Source: Peptoniphilus_B koenoeneniae | GTDB taxonomy: Bacteria; Bacillota; Clostridia; Tissierellales; Peptoniphilaceae | Length of the DNA stretch: 64,000 nt | Direction of reading: 5' to 3' | Assembly: GCF_030812875.1 (NCBI RefSeq) | Contig: NZ_JAUSTN010000007.1 | Span: 93,127 to 157,126, forward strand | In this document: piece by piece, positions 52,492 to 61,644 of the stretch | Layout: the number at the start of each line of letters is the position of its first letter | How positions within the stretch are numbered: the stretch's first letter is position 1 | Translations under genes and position numbers: made by a program | The notes under the pieces: generated by a model | Told to the model about the DNA's origin: nothing | The model's database searches: none | What the model saw: the letters and a program-made list of their open reading frames with translations, nothing else

Positions 52492-53480
52492 TAGGAAGAT
52501 TTTTGGGCGGAGGAGTCATATTAATAGTAATTGTATTATTAATAATATTTTTTTCCTTTGTACCCATTAGACTTTGGATAACAGCATTTTTTTCTGGTGT
52601 AAAGATTAAAATTTCAACCTTAATAGGAATGAGATTAAGAAGAGTAAGACCTGCAAAAATTGTAAATCCCTTAATAAAGGCAACAAAAGCAGGACTTGAT
52701 CTTAATATTGAAAGCATGGAAGCTCACTATCTTGCAGGAGGAAATGTAAACACTCTTGTAGATGCCCTTATAGCGGCAGAAAGAGCAAATATTCCCCTTC
52801 AATTTGAAAGAGGAGCTGCCATTGACCTTGCAGGAAGAAATGTTCTTGAAGCTGTACAAGTATCAGTAAACCCTAAAGTAATAGAAACACCCAACATATC
52901 AGCAGTAGCTCAAGACGGAATAGAAGTTATAGTAAAAGCAAAAGTAACCGTTCGTGCAAACATTGACAGATTAGTAGGTGGAGCAGGAGAAGAAACAATA
53001 ATTGCAAGAGTTGGTGAAGGTATTGTTACAACAGTAGGTTCATCTACAACTTACAAGGCAGTTTTGGAAAACCCTGATTCCATATCAAAAGTAGTTCTTG
53101 AAAAAGGACTTGATTCAGGAACAGCCTTTGAAATACTTTCTATAGATATAGCAGACGTTGACGTTGCAAGAAACATAGGAGCAAGACTTCAAACTGATCA
53201 AGCTGAAGCTGATAAGAGAATTGCAGAAGCAAAGGCATCAGAGAGAAGGGCTATGGCACTGGCAAGAGAACAAGAAATGAAAGCTGAAGTAGAAGCCATG
53301 AGAGCAAAAGTAGTAGAAGCTGAATCAGAAGTTCCTCTTGCAATAGCACAGGCCTTTAAAGATGGAAACTTGGGAGTTTTGGATTATTATAAAATTAAAA
53401 ACATATCATCAGACACTGACATGAGAGAGGCAATAGCAAAAATTTCAGATCCAAACAAAAATAAACAAGAAAACAAATAA
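52479..53480 (+). CDS. floA: Flotillin-like protein FloA
   Basis: A 333-residue protein of the FloA (UPF0365) family. One N-terminal membrane hairpin or helix (about residues 8-38) precedes the SPFH domain with KAGLDLNIESMEAHYLAGG and GIEVIVKAKVTVRANIDRLVGG. A long Ala/Glu-rich helix (about 230-300) follows. It scaffolds membrane microdomains. The ATG overlaps the nfeD stop, and GGAGG lies upstream. A strong terminator follows. Confidence 0.95.
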   Translation: MPSIIGRFLGGGVILIVIVLLIIFFSFVPIRLWITAFFSGVKIKISTLIGMRLRRVRPAKIVNPLIKATKAGLDLNIESMEAHYLAGGNVNTLVDALIAAERANIPLQFERGAAIDLAGRNVLEAVQVSVNPKVIETPNISAVAQDGIEVIVKAKVTVRANIDRLVGGAGEETIIARVGEGIVTTVGSSTTYKAVLENPDSISKVVLEKGLDSGTAFEILSIDIADVDVARNIGARLQTDQAEADKRIAEAKASERRAMALAREQEMKAEVEAMRAKVVEAESEVPLAIAQAFKDGNLGVLDYYKIKNISSDTDMREAIAKISDPNKNKQENK

Positions 53481-53487
53481 AAAAATT

Positions 53488-53517
53488 AAATGACGCAAAT
53501 AAGCGTCATTTTTTTAT
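53488..53517 (+). terminator. Terminator after floA
   Basis: Perfect 9-bp stem AAATGACGC / GCGTCATTT with a six-base loop and T run. Confidence 0.92.
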
Positions 53518-53639
53518 GAAAAAATAAAAAATCTAAGAAAAAATTTAAAAAAAGCATCAAAGATAACAATTTAATTACAATTTTTTAAATCCATAGACAA
53601 AAAAATGTGAGCTTGCTAAGATTAGTTATGGAGGAAAAG

Positions 53640-55007
53640 ATGAAGGCAATAAAAAAATCACTTATATTCATATTTATACTTTTGCTATTTATTTATGTAG
53701 GGGGAATTTATGTATTCAGCAACTATTTTTTCCCATCTACTACAGTAAATGGTCATGATCTTGGCCTTACGAAAATAGCTGATTTAAAGAAAAATTATGA
53801 TAAAATAGCCGACGAGTATTTTTTGAATATAGAATCAAAAAGGGGCAGAGAAAGAATAGATTCAAAGGATTTTGACTATGAAGATAAACTTATAGAGGAC
53901 AAAGTGAGTCAAAATCCCTTTTACTGGTTTATTTCCATCTTAGTTCCCAATGAATATAATTTAAAAAATGAAAGCAATTATAATGAAGAAAAATTAGAAA
54001 AAGCAATTTTTAATTTAAGAGCCTTCAAAAACATGGAAGAACCAAAAGACGCAGAGATTATTTTTAAGGACAATAAATTTGTAATTGAAGATGAAGTTGA
54101 GGGGACAAGTTTAAAAGTTGCAGATGCTTTTAAAGAAATAAAAGAAGCTATTGAAAATGGTAAAGAAAATTTAGATTTAAACGAATTTTATTTAAAACCT
54201 AAAATATATAGAAATGATCCGGAACTTAAGAAAGTTTTAGATGAAAAAAATGAGCTGTTAAATTTAAAAATTACTTATAAATTTGGAGAAAAATCTGAAA
54301 TCCTTCAAGGAGAAAAACTTGCGGATTTATATGAATTTGATGGTCAGGGTTTAATGCTTAATGGAGAAAAAGTTAAGGCATATATAAGAGGGCTTTCAAA
54401 TAAATATGATACCTTTAAAAAGGACAGAAATTTTTATGCAACAAATTTAGGCCCCACTATAGTTAAAGGGGGCATATATGGTTGGCTGACAGACATAGAG
54501 GCTTCCACTAAAAGTTTGATAAATGCTTTAAATGAAAAAAAGGATAAAGAAATGACCCTTGATTATAAACTTGAAGCAAGTCAGTACGGTCCAAACGATA
54601 TAGGAAGAAAATATCTTGAAATTGATTTAGCAAGGCAACACATGTGGTACTATGAAGATGGAAAATTAATTATTGAATCAGATGTAGTTACGGGCAATCC
54701 ATCTAAAAATAATGGAACTCCCACGGGAACAGGACGCATTTGGTCTAAAGAAAGGGACAGATTTTTAAGCGGAGAAGACTATAAAAGTCATGTAAATTAT
54801 TGGATGCCCTTTAATTGGTCTGGTTGTGGCCTTCATGATGCCACTTGGAGAAATAAATTTGGAGGACAGATTTATAAAGTTGCAGGATCTCATGGATGTG
54901 TAAACACTCCTCCTGAAAACATGAAACTTTTTTTTGAAAAAATCCCACTTAATACGCCTGTTGTTGTTTATGATTCTTCAGATCCCAATTTTAAAATTAT
55001 AAAATAA
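53640..55007 (+). CDS. L,D-transpeptidase (YkuD) with peptidoglycan-binding region
   Basis: A 455-residue membrane-anchored protein. One N-terminal helix (about residues 6-25) is followed by two PG_binding_4-like domains (about 65-300) and a C-terminal YkuD domain with the nucleophile motif SHGCVNTP near residues 430-437. It forms 3-3 crosslinks or attaches groups to peptidoglycan outside the cell. Start 53640 follows GGAGG; a longer frame reads through that site. A terminator follows. Confidence 0.93.
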   Translation: MKAIKKSLIFIFILLLFIYVGGIYVFSNYFFPSTTVNGHDLGLTKIADLKKNYDKIADEYFLNIESKRGRERIDSKDFDYEDKLIEDKVSQNPFYWFISILVPNEYNLKNESNYNEEKLEKAIFNLRAFKNMEEPKDAEIIFKDNKFVIEDEVEGTSLKVADAFKEIKEAIENGKENLDLNEFYLKPKIYRNDPELKKVLDEKNELLNLKITYKFGEKSEILQGEKLADLYEFDGQGLMLNGEKVKAYIRGLSNKYDTFKKDRNFYATNLGPTIVKGGIYGWLTDIEASTKSLINALNEKKDKEMTLDYKLEASQYGPNDIGRKYLEIDLARQHMWYYEDGKLIIESDVVTGNPSKNNGTPTGTGRIWSKERDRFLSGEDYKSHVNYWMPFNWSGCGLHDATWRNKFGGQIYKVAGSHGCVNTPPENMKLFFEKIPLNTPVVVYDSSDPNFKIIK

Positions 55008-55023
55008 ATAAGTTTTTACTTTT

Positions 55024-55058
55024 AACCCTTCTTGTTAAGCCTAGGAAGGGTATTTTTA
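55024..55058 (+). terminator. Terminator after the L,D-transpeptidase gene
   Basis: Stem ACCCTTC / GAAGGGT with a 13-base loop, then a T-rich stretch. Confidence 0.75.
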
Positions 55059-55165
55059 TTTTGAAAATAGAAAACATTTTCATTTTTCATAAAAAATATG
55101 AGAAATTTGGTCCTAAATATATTTATGGATTTCCTTGGCTTTTTATATTTTTTTGCTTTATTAAA

Positions 55166-55249
55166 TGTTATAATTAAAACAAAGAACAATAAAGGATTTA
55201 GTAATACTTATTGTTATTTTTTTAAGATATCGTTATCTTGGGAGGTGAT
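55166..55249 (+). promoter_or_regulatory. V-ATPase operon promoter and structured leader
   Basis: TGTTATAAT at 55166-55174 is a TGn-extended -10. The leader holds two inverted repeats: AACAATAA / TTATTGTT (55185-55192, 55208-55215) followed by ATTTTTTT, and AAGATA-TCGT-TATCTT (55224-55239), which directly abuts the GGGAGGTGA ribosome site. The first resembles a weak terminator. Confidence 0.55.
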
Positions 55250-55252
55250 GAT

Positions 55253-55576
55253 GTGGCAGTTGAAGCTATTGACAAAGTTAAGGAAGCTGAAAAAAGTGCT
55301 GAGAAATTAATTGCTGATGCAAAGCAAAGAGCGGAGCAAATAATTAATGAGGCAAATTTAAAGGCCCGAGAGGAAAGGAAAAAAATAAAGGAGGAAGAAG
55401 ATTTAAAAAATTCTCAAACTTTAAAAGCAGCAAGAGAAGAAGGGCAAAATAAATCGGAACCAATTTTGAAAATGGCAAAAAAGGAATCTGGAAAAATTAA
55501 AAATATTTCAGATGAAGATTTAGATTCTATTGTGGACAAAATTGTAAAGAGGTTGGTAGAGAATGGCAATAGTTAA
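55253..55576 (+). CDS. ntpF: V-type ATP synthase peripheral stalk subunit (G/H type, NtpF-like)
   Basis: A 107-residue coiled-coil protein, almost entirely helical and charged (VKEAEKSAEKLIADAKQRAEQ, in part), ending in a short helix, DLDSIVDKIVKRLVENG. It pairs with subunit E to form the peripheral stalk. GTG 55253 is chosen because GGAGGTGA (55241-55248) is spaced correctly. The upstream TTG would put that site inside the gene. It heads an operon in the same order as Enterococcus hirae ntpFIKECGABD. Confidence 0.85.
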   Translation: MAVEAIDKVKEAEKSAEKLIADAKQRAEQIINEANLKAREERKKIKEEEDLKNSQTLKAAREEGQNKSEPILKMAKKESGKIKNISDEDLDSIVDKIVKRLVENGNS

Positions 55577-57509
55577 AATGAGTAAATTCCACCTTTTTAC
55601 ATTTAACGAACAAAGGCAGGAATTATTAAAAGCTTTACAAAAGTTTAATCTAACAAACTTTAACGATCTTAAGGTCGCTGAAGGTGAAGATGGAATTAAA
55701 AAAGTGGAGCTTCCTGAAGAAATCATTGCTATTGATGAAAGAATCCAAGAAAGCAAATGGGCTATTGATCTTTTGAGTAAGTATCAAAAGAAAGAAGGAC
55801 TTATTGAAGGTTTAACTAAAGAGCAAAAGAGTTTTACACTTGAAGATTTAAGACTTAGGGCAAACAAATATGATTTTGAAAAAAACTATAAAGACCTTAA
55901 AGACATTTATGAATCAAGAGCTCGTTATGAACAAAAAATTCAAAACGACAAAACTCTTATTGACGAATTAAAACCGTGGTCATCTATACCTATAGAGGTA
56001 AAAGAACTTAAAAATTTAAAAAGTGTAGGCGTATCTATTGGAACTATTCCTGAAAAATTCTTAAATGAACTTAAGGAAGACCTTTCAAAATTTGAGCTTG
56101 CAGAATTAGTTGAAGTTGACCGCTTGAACAAACTTTCTTACGGTCTCATTTTTTATGATAAATCCATAGAAGATCAAGTGATTGAATGTTTAAGAAAAAA
56201 CTCTTTCGCACCAAGTGACATTAAGACTGATGGATATGTTAAGGATAAAATAAAAGAATTGGAAGAAAACATATCTTCTTATAGGTCTCAAATTGAAAAA
56301 CTGGACAAGAGCATTGAAAAACATTGTGTAGATCTTGAAGACTTTCAGATTGTTTATGATTTTAACAAAAATGAAAAATTAAGATTGTCGGCGGAAAATA
56401 ATTTTATTTCCACAGACAGGGTAAATGTTATGGAAGGATACCTTCCTACAGATAAGGTCGATGATTTTATAAAGACTATTGAAGGTGTTGTAGGAAGTAA
56501 TTATTATTTTGATGTTAAAGAAGCGGATAGGGACGACAAAGATGTGCCCATTATCCTTAAAAATAATAAATTTGTAAGCGATTTTCAAATGTTGACTTCA
56601 ATGTATTCTATGCCAAAATATAACGAAATAGATCCAACACCGCTTTTTGCACCTTTCTATTGGCTTTTCAGTGGAATAATGATAGGAGATGCGGGTTACG
56701 GACTTATAGTTTTAATAGCTTGTCTTATAGGCCTTAAATTTTTTAACTTAAAGAAAAGCATGAGATCCATGGTGAGATTTTTTATGTATCTTGCTATTTC
56801 AACAACTATTTGGGGACTTGTATTTGGATCTTTTTTCGGCGATACAATAAAACTGCCTGCTTTAATTGATCCGGCAACGGAATCAGTTAAAATGATAGGA
56901 ATGAGTTTGATTTTCGGAACAATTCATATTTTCTTTGCTCTTGGAATCAAAGCTTATATGAACATTAGAGACAGAAATTTTATAGATTTTATATGCGATG
57001 TACTTGTTTGGTATCTTGCTTTAATTGGAATTATTCTTTGGATAATTTCAGTTGCACTTTCCTTGAGTCCAATTCTTAATAAGATAGGAATGTGGTTAAC
57101 AATTATAGGTTTAATAGGCATTGCCGCAACAGGAGGCAGAGCAGAAAAATCTTTAGGAGGAAAAATCGGCTGGGGAATTTATTCAGCTTATGGAATAACA
57201 TCTTATATAGGAGATTTTGTTTCATATCTTCGTCTTATGGCCCTTTGTCTGGCAGGTTCATTTATTGCAGTTGCAGTTAACATGATTGTAAGAATTTTAA
57301 TTGGGGCAGGACCTCTTGGAGTTGTATTTGCAGTTATAATTTTTCTTGTATTTCAACTTTTCAATGCCTTTTTGTCCTACCTATCCGCCTATGTTCACTC
57401 TGCAAGACTTGTTTATGTAGAGATGTTTAACAAATTTTATGAAGGCGGTGGAAGACCCTTTAAAAATATGATAGAAGAGTCAAAATATTTTAACATTAAG
57501 GAGGAATAG
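55563..57509 (+). CDS. ntpI: V-type ATP synthase subunit I (a-subunit)
   Basis: A 648-residue protein. The N-terminal cytosolic half (about 1-350) contains coiled coils and links to the peripheral stalks. The C-terminal half has seven or eight membrane helices, including a segment with Arg in YLRLMALCLAGSF that faces the rotor ring and is expected to be essential for ion passage. It forms the ion half-channels beside the K ring. The start overlaps the previous gene by 14 bases. Confidence 0.93.
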   Translation: MAIVKMSKFHLFTFNEQRQELLKALQKFNLTNFNDLKVAEGEDGIKKVELPEEIIAIDERIQESKWAIDLLSKYQKKEGLIEGLTKEQKSFTLEDLRLRANKYDFEKNYKDLKDIYESRARYEQKIQNDKTLIDELKPWSSIPIEVKELKNLKSVGVSIGTIPEKFLNELKEDLSKFELAELVEVDRLNKLSYGLIFYDKSIEDQVIECLRKNSFAPSDIKTDGYVKDKIKELEENISSYRSQIEKLDKSIEKHCVDLEDFQIVYDFNKNEKLRLSAENNFISTDRVNVMEGYLPTDKVDDFIKTIEGVVGSNYYFDVKEADRDDKDVPIILKNNKFVSDFQMLTSMYSMPKYNEIDPTPLFAPFYWLFSGIMIGDAGYGLIVLIACLIGLKFFNLKKSMRSMVRFFMYLAISTTIWGLVFGSFFGDTIKLPALIDPATESVKMIGMSLIFGTIHIFFALGIKAYMNIRDRNFIDFICDVLVWYLALIGIILWIISVALSLSPILNKIGMWLTIIGLIGIAATGGRAEKSLGGKIGWGIYSAYGITSYIGDFVSYLRLMALCLAGSFIAVAVNMIVRILIGAGPLGVVFAVIIFLVFQLFNAFLSYLSAYVHSARLVYVEMFNKFYEGGGRPFKNMIEESKYFNIKEE

Positions 57510-57510
57510 A

Positions 57511-57981
57511 ATGTTTTCTGAATTTTTTATAAAAAACGGTGGAATGATTTTAGGAGCGTTTGGTGTAGCTATTGCGGTAATGGTTTCAGGATCAGGCTCT
57601 GCAAAAGGAGTAGGTATGGCAGGGGAAGCTGCTGCAGGAGTTGTAATTGAAGAACCTGAAAAGTTCGGTAAATCTCTTGTACTTCAATTACTTCCTGGTA
57701 CTCAAGGTCTTTATGGCTTTGTAATTGGAATTTTAATTTTATTCAGACTTTCACCTGACATGAGTTTAGGTCAAGGATTTATGCTTCTTGCAACTTCTTT
57801 ACCAGTTGGCTTTGCAGGATATTTTTCTGCAATTGCTCAAGGAAAGGTTTCTGTTGCAGGTATAAACATTTTAGCTAAAAATGAAGAACAACAAGCAAAG
57901 GGAATTATTTTTGCAGTAATGGTTGAAATGTATGCAATTTTAGCTTTTGCAATTTCATTTTTAATGATGACACGTGCGTAA
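57511..57981 (+). CDS. ntpK: Na+-type V-ATPase rotor subunit K (c-ring)
   Basis: A 156-residue protein with two helical hairpins (four membrane helices). Residues at the Na+ site of the Enterococcus hirae rotor are present at the same numbers: Leu61, Thr64 and Gln65 (LLPGTQG), Gln110 (IAQGKVS) and Glu139 (MVEMYA). This predicts Na+ as the coupling ion. The single carboxylate per four-helix subunit is typical of V-type rings. It starts one base after ntpI. Confidence 0.96.
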   Translation: MFSEFFIKNGGMILGAFGVAIAVMVSGSGSAKGVGMAGEAAAGVVIEEPEKFGKSLVLQLLPGTQGLYGFVIGILILFRLSPDMSLGQGFMLLATSLPVGFAGYFSAIAQGKVSVAGINILAKNEEQQAKGIIFAVMVEMYAILAFAISFLMMTRA

Positions 57982-57994
57982 AGGGTGTGAGAAG

Positions 57995-58546
57995 GTGTCA
58001 AATTTAGACAATATTTTAGAAAAAATTAAATCCGATGCCAAAGCCCAAGCAGATTCAATTATAGAGGAAGCTGAAAAAAAGGCTCAAAGGATAATTGATG
58101 AAGCTATTGAAACTGAAAAAGATTCTGCAGCTTTAAATACAATAAAAACTAAAAGAGAGGCCGAGGCTTTAGTTGAAAAAACTTTAACCTCTGCAGAATT
58201 AAAGGCACGTGATTTAAAACTTTCTGCAAGTCAGGAAATAATAAACAAGGTCCTTGAAAGAGTAAAAGATAAACTTAAAAATCTTGACAAAGATTCTTAT
58301 ATTAAATATTTAAAGAGAAATCTTAAGGATTTTCAAGGTAAAGACATTGAAATTATGGTTCAAAAAGATAAGTTGGATCAAGTTAAAGCCTTGGATTTAC
58401 CCTTTAAAATTTCAGATAGAACAGTTGAAAGTGGCTTTGCATTTGTTGAAAATGACCTTATTTACAATGGTGATTTTTCATCTCTTGTAGAATTTATGAG
58501 AGAAGACCTGGAAGGACAAATTGCAAGTCAATTGTCCCAAAGATAG
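57995..58546 (+). CDS. ntpE: V-type ATP synthase subunit E
   Basis: A 183-residue protein with a long N-terminal helix (about 5-85, Ala/Glu/Lys-rich) and a small C-terminal globular domain. It forms peripheral stalks with the F-type subunit and binds the catalytic head. GTG 57995 (MSNLDNIL) is preferred since AAGGGTG lies seven bases upstream; a GTG seven codons earlier overlaps the rotor gene stop. Confidence 0.9.
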   Translation: MSNLDNILEKIKSDAKAQADSIIEEAEKKAQRIIDEAIETEKDSAALNTIKTKREAEALVEKTLTSAELKARDLKLSASQEIINKVLERVKDKLKNLDKDSYIKYLKRNLKDFQGKDIEIMVQKDKLDQVKALDLPFKISDRTVESGFAFVENDLIYNGDFSSLVEFMREDLEGQIASQLSQR

Positions 58547-58555
58547 GAGGGAAAA

Positions 58556-59557
58556 ATGGATAGAGAAAAATTTATCCAAGTTTCTTCTACCATTAGAGTT
58601 TTGGAAAAAAAGCTGCTTAGCAAGCAGTATATGGAAAGGCTTATTGAGGCATCAAACCTTGATGAAACTCTTCGTTATTTAAGTGATTCAAACTATCAGA
58701 CTTATATTAACAAACTTGATAGGATTGAAGATTATGAAGAAGCTCTAAAAATGGAAAATCAAAGATTTTTTGACGAGCTTTATTCTGTATCTAAGGACTC
58801 TCTTCCTATAGATTTAATTACTTTAAAATACCTTTATCACAATTTAAAGGTTCTTTTAAAGGAAAAAATTCAAAATGAAGATTATAGGGATATGTATATT
58901 GAAATTGGCAATATAAGAATTAAAACTTTAAGAGAGGACTTAGAAAAAGACAATAGATCCACAAGTTATGAAGAACTTTATTTAATTTGTAGAAAAGCAA
59001 TAGACATCTATGAGGAAACAAAAGATCCTCAAGATATTGATATTTATATTGACAAAAAATATTTTGAAAACTTAAATGAACTTGTAGAAAAAAGTGGCAT
59101 AGATCTATTTAAAAAATATTTACTTGCTTTAATTGATTTTACAAATATAAAGACTATTTTAAGGCTGAAAAAACAAGGAAAAGATCTCAATTTTTTGAAA
59201 AAAGTAATTATAGATGGTGGAAACATAAGTAAAAAAGACTATCAAGGCTATCTTAATAAAAATATAGATTCCGCATCTCCCCTTTTCCGTTCCTTAGATT
59301 CTGCAAAATATATTGCAAGGGGAATTGAAGAGTATGAAAAAACAGATTCTCTTTCAAAATTTGAACTTGAAATGGACAATTATTTAACGGGACTTGTAAA
59401 GGAAAGTAAAAAAATTACTTATGGTCCGGAAGTTGTCTTTGCTTATGGATATGCCAAAGAAATAGAGATTAAAAATTTAAGAATTATTTTAATTTCAAAA
59501 CTCAACGATCTTTCACCAGATTTTATTAGAGAAAGGTTGCGTGAGACTTATGTATAA
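58556..59557 (+). CDS. ntpC: V-type ATP synthase subunit C
   Basis: A 333-residue, helix-rich subunit of the C/d family. It caps the rotor ring and connects it to the central stalk. The N-terminal RVLEKKLLSKQYMERLIEAS and the C-terminal FAYGYAKEIEIKNLRIILISKLN are typical. AGGAGGG precedes the ATG. The last bases overlap the next start. Confidence 0.93.
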   Translation: MDREKFIQVSSTIRVLEKKLLSKQYMERLIEASNLDETLRYLSDSNYQTYINKLDRIEDYEEALKMENQRFFDELYSVSKDSLPIDLITLKYLYHNLKVLLKEKIQNEDYRDMYIEIGNIRIKTLREDLEKDNRSTSYEELYLICRKAIDIYEETKDPQDIDIYIDKKYFENLNELVEKSGIDLFKKYLLALIDFTNIKTILRLKKQGKDLNFLKKVIIDGGNISKKDYQGYLNKNIDSASPLFRSLDSAKYIARGIEEYEKTDSLSKFELEMDNYLTGLVKESKKITYGPEVVFAYGYAKEIEIKNLRIILISKLNDLSPDFIRERLRETYV

Positions 59558-59858
59558 AATAGCAGTAGTCGGAGATAAAGATTCTGTTTTAGCTTTTAAG
59601 GCCCTGGGAGTTGACGTAAGAGTCGCCTACAATAAAGACGATGCACGTCATCAAGTTGACAGTCTTGCAAAAGATGGATACGGCGTAATCTTTATTACAG
59701 AACAATTAGCAAGTCTTATTGAAGAGACTATAGAAAGATATAATAGTGAAGTTGTTCCCGCTGTAATTTTAATTCCTTCCAACAAAGGTACTCTTAATAT
59801 CGGAATGGATAGAATTAATAAAAATGTAGAAAAAGCAGTGGGTTCCAACATTTTATAA
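59550..59858 (+). CDS. ntpG: V-type ATP synthase subunit F (NtpG-like)
   Basis: A 102-residue Rossmann-like subunit of the central stalk: IAVVGDKDSVLAFKALGVDV and GVIFITEQLASLI. It rotates with subunit D and modulates the head. ATG 59550 overlaps the end of subunit C. A GTG three codons earlier is in frame. Confidence 0.92.
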   Translation: MYKIAVVGDKDSVLAFKALGVDVRVAYNKDDARHQVDSLAKDGYGVIFITEQLASLIEETIERYNSEVVPAVILIPSNKGTLNIGMDRINKNVEKAVGSNIL

Positions 59859-59871
59859 AGGAGGAGCTTTA

Positions 59872-61644
59872 TTGAAAACAGGAAAAGTAATTAAAGTATC
59901 CGGACCCTTAGTAGTTGCAAGCGGTATGGAAGATGCCAATGTTTATGACGTTGTTGAAGTATCAGAAAATAAACTTATTGGTGAAATTATAGAGATGAGA
60001 GGTGACAAAGCCTCAATTCAAGTTTATGAAGAAACTACAGGTATCGGTGTTGGAGATATAGTATTAAGCACAGGTTCTCCCCTTAGCGTTGAGCTTGGAC
60101 CGGGCCTTATTGAACAAATGTATGATGGTATTCAAAGGCCTCTTGAAGTTTTAAAAGATAAGGCAGGGGATTTTTTAAGAAAGGGCGTTGAAGTTAAGGC
60201 TCTTGATAGAGAAAAAGAATGGACTTTTACACCTTTAGTAAAAGTTGGAGACCCAGTGGAGGCTGGAGATGTTTTAGGAACAGTTCCAGAAACTGTTGTA
60301 GTACTTCATAAAATAATGGTACCTAATGGAATAAAGGGAAAAGTAAAAGAAATAAAAGCCGAAGGCGACTACCATGTTGATGATGTAATAGCAATTATAG
60401 AAACTGAAAAGGGCGATAAAGAACTTACCATGATTCAAAAATGGCCAGTAAGAGTTGGTAGACCCTATAAAGAAAAAATTGACCCAAACACACCACTAAT
60501 CACAGGACAAAGAGTAATAGATACATTTTTCCCAGTAACGAAGGGAGGAACAGCTGCGATTCCGGGACCTTTCGGTTCAGGTAAAACAGTTGTACAACAT
60601 CAACTTGCAAAATGGGCAGATGCTCAAATAGTTGTATATGTAGGTTGCGGAGAACGTGGAAATGAAATGACGGACGTTCTTATGGAATTTCCAGAACTTA
60701 TAGATGCTTCAACAGGTCAATCTATAATGAAAAGAACAGTTTTAATAGCAAACACTTCAAACATGCCCGTAGCAGCCCGCGAAGCTTCAATTTACACAGG
60801 AATAACAATTTCAGAATACTATAGAGATATGGGTTATTCAGTAGCTATGATGGCGGACTCCACATCTCGTTGGGCGGAAGCTCTTCGTGAAATGAGCGGT
60901 CGTCTTGAAGAAATGCCTGGTGATGAAGGATATCCAGCATACTTGGCATCCCGTATTGCTCAGTTCTATGAAAGAGCAGGACGTGTTGTATGTAATGGAA
61001 ACGATGGCAGAGAAGGAGCCCTTACAGCAATTGGGGCAGTATCTCCTCCTGGAGGAGATATTTCAGAACCGGTAAGTCAATCAACTTTAAGAATTGTAAA
61101 AGTATTTTGGAAATTAGACTATGACTTATCCTACAAGAGACATTTTCCGGCAATAAATTGGATAGATTCATATTCACTTTATCAAGCAAAAATGGATAAA
61201 TATTTTGATGAGCATATAAGTAAAGAATTTTCTCAAAACAGAATAAAGGCAATGTCTCTTTTACAAGAAGAATCAGCCCTTCTTGAAATTGTAAGATTAG
61301 TAGGAAGAGATTCTCTTTCAGAAAAAGACCAATTAAAACTTGAAATAACAAAATCATTGAGAGAAGACTTTTTGCAACAAAATGCCTTCCACGACATAGA
61401 CACATTCTGTTCTCTTGAAAAACAAGACAAGATGATGAAAGCTATTTTGAAATTTTACCAAGAAGCCTTAAAAGCTCTTGATAAAGGTATATATTTAAGT
61501 GAAATTGAAAAGATGCCAGTAAGAGAAAGAATTACAAGAGCAAAAAACATTCCAGAAGATCAATTGGAAAAATTAGATCAACTTATGGATAAGATAGAAG
61601 AAGATATGGAAGAATTAATAAAAGGGGGCAGACAAGATGCTTAA
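59872..61644 (+). CDS. ntpA: V-type ATP synthase catalytic subunit A
   Basis: A 590-residue catalytic subunit. P-loop GPFGSGKT lies near residues 233-240, and the A-subunit-specific non-homologous bulge (about 115-190) is present. SMMADSTSRWAEALRE-type block appears as AMMADSTSRWAEALRE. Three copies alternate with B in the head and make or split ATP. TTG 59872 is the start, with AAAGGAGG (59857-59864) seven bases upstream. Codon choice drifts from ATT-rich early to ATA-rich late in the gene. Confidence 0.96.
   Translation: MKTGKVIKVSGPLVVASGMEDANVYDVVEVSENKLIGEIIEMRGDKASIQVYEETTGIGVGDIVLSTGSPLSVELGPGLIEQMYDGIQRPLEVLKDKAGDFLRKGVEVKALDREKEWTFTPLVKVGDPVEAGDVLGTVPETVVVLHKIMVPNGIKGKVKEIKAEGDYHVDDVIAIIETEKGDKELTMIQKWPVRVGRPYKEKIDPNTPLITGQRVIDTFFPVTKGGTAAIPGPFGSGKTVVQHQLAKWADAQIVVYVGCGERGNEMTDVLMEFPELIDASTGQSIMKRTVLIANTSNMPVAAREASIYTGITISEYYRDMGYSVAMMADSTSRWAEALREMSGRLEEMPGDEGYPAYLASRIAQFYERAGRVVCNGNDGREGALTAIGAVSPPGGDISEPVSQSTLRIVKVFWKLDYDLSYKRHFPAINWIDSYSLYQAKMDKYFDEHISKEFSQNRIKAMSLLQEESALLEIVRLVGRDSLSEKDQLKLEITKSLREDFLQQNAFHDIDTFCSLEKQDKMMKAILKFYQEALKALDKGIYLSEIEKMPVRERITRAKNIPEDQLEKLDQLMDKIEEDMEELIKGGRQDA

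Noticed and set aside
55098..55310. Plus-strand open frame of 70 codons starting MRNLVLNIF
   Set aside because: It has no ribosome site, covers the V-ATPase promoter and leader, and ends inside ntpF in another frame.
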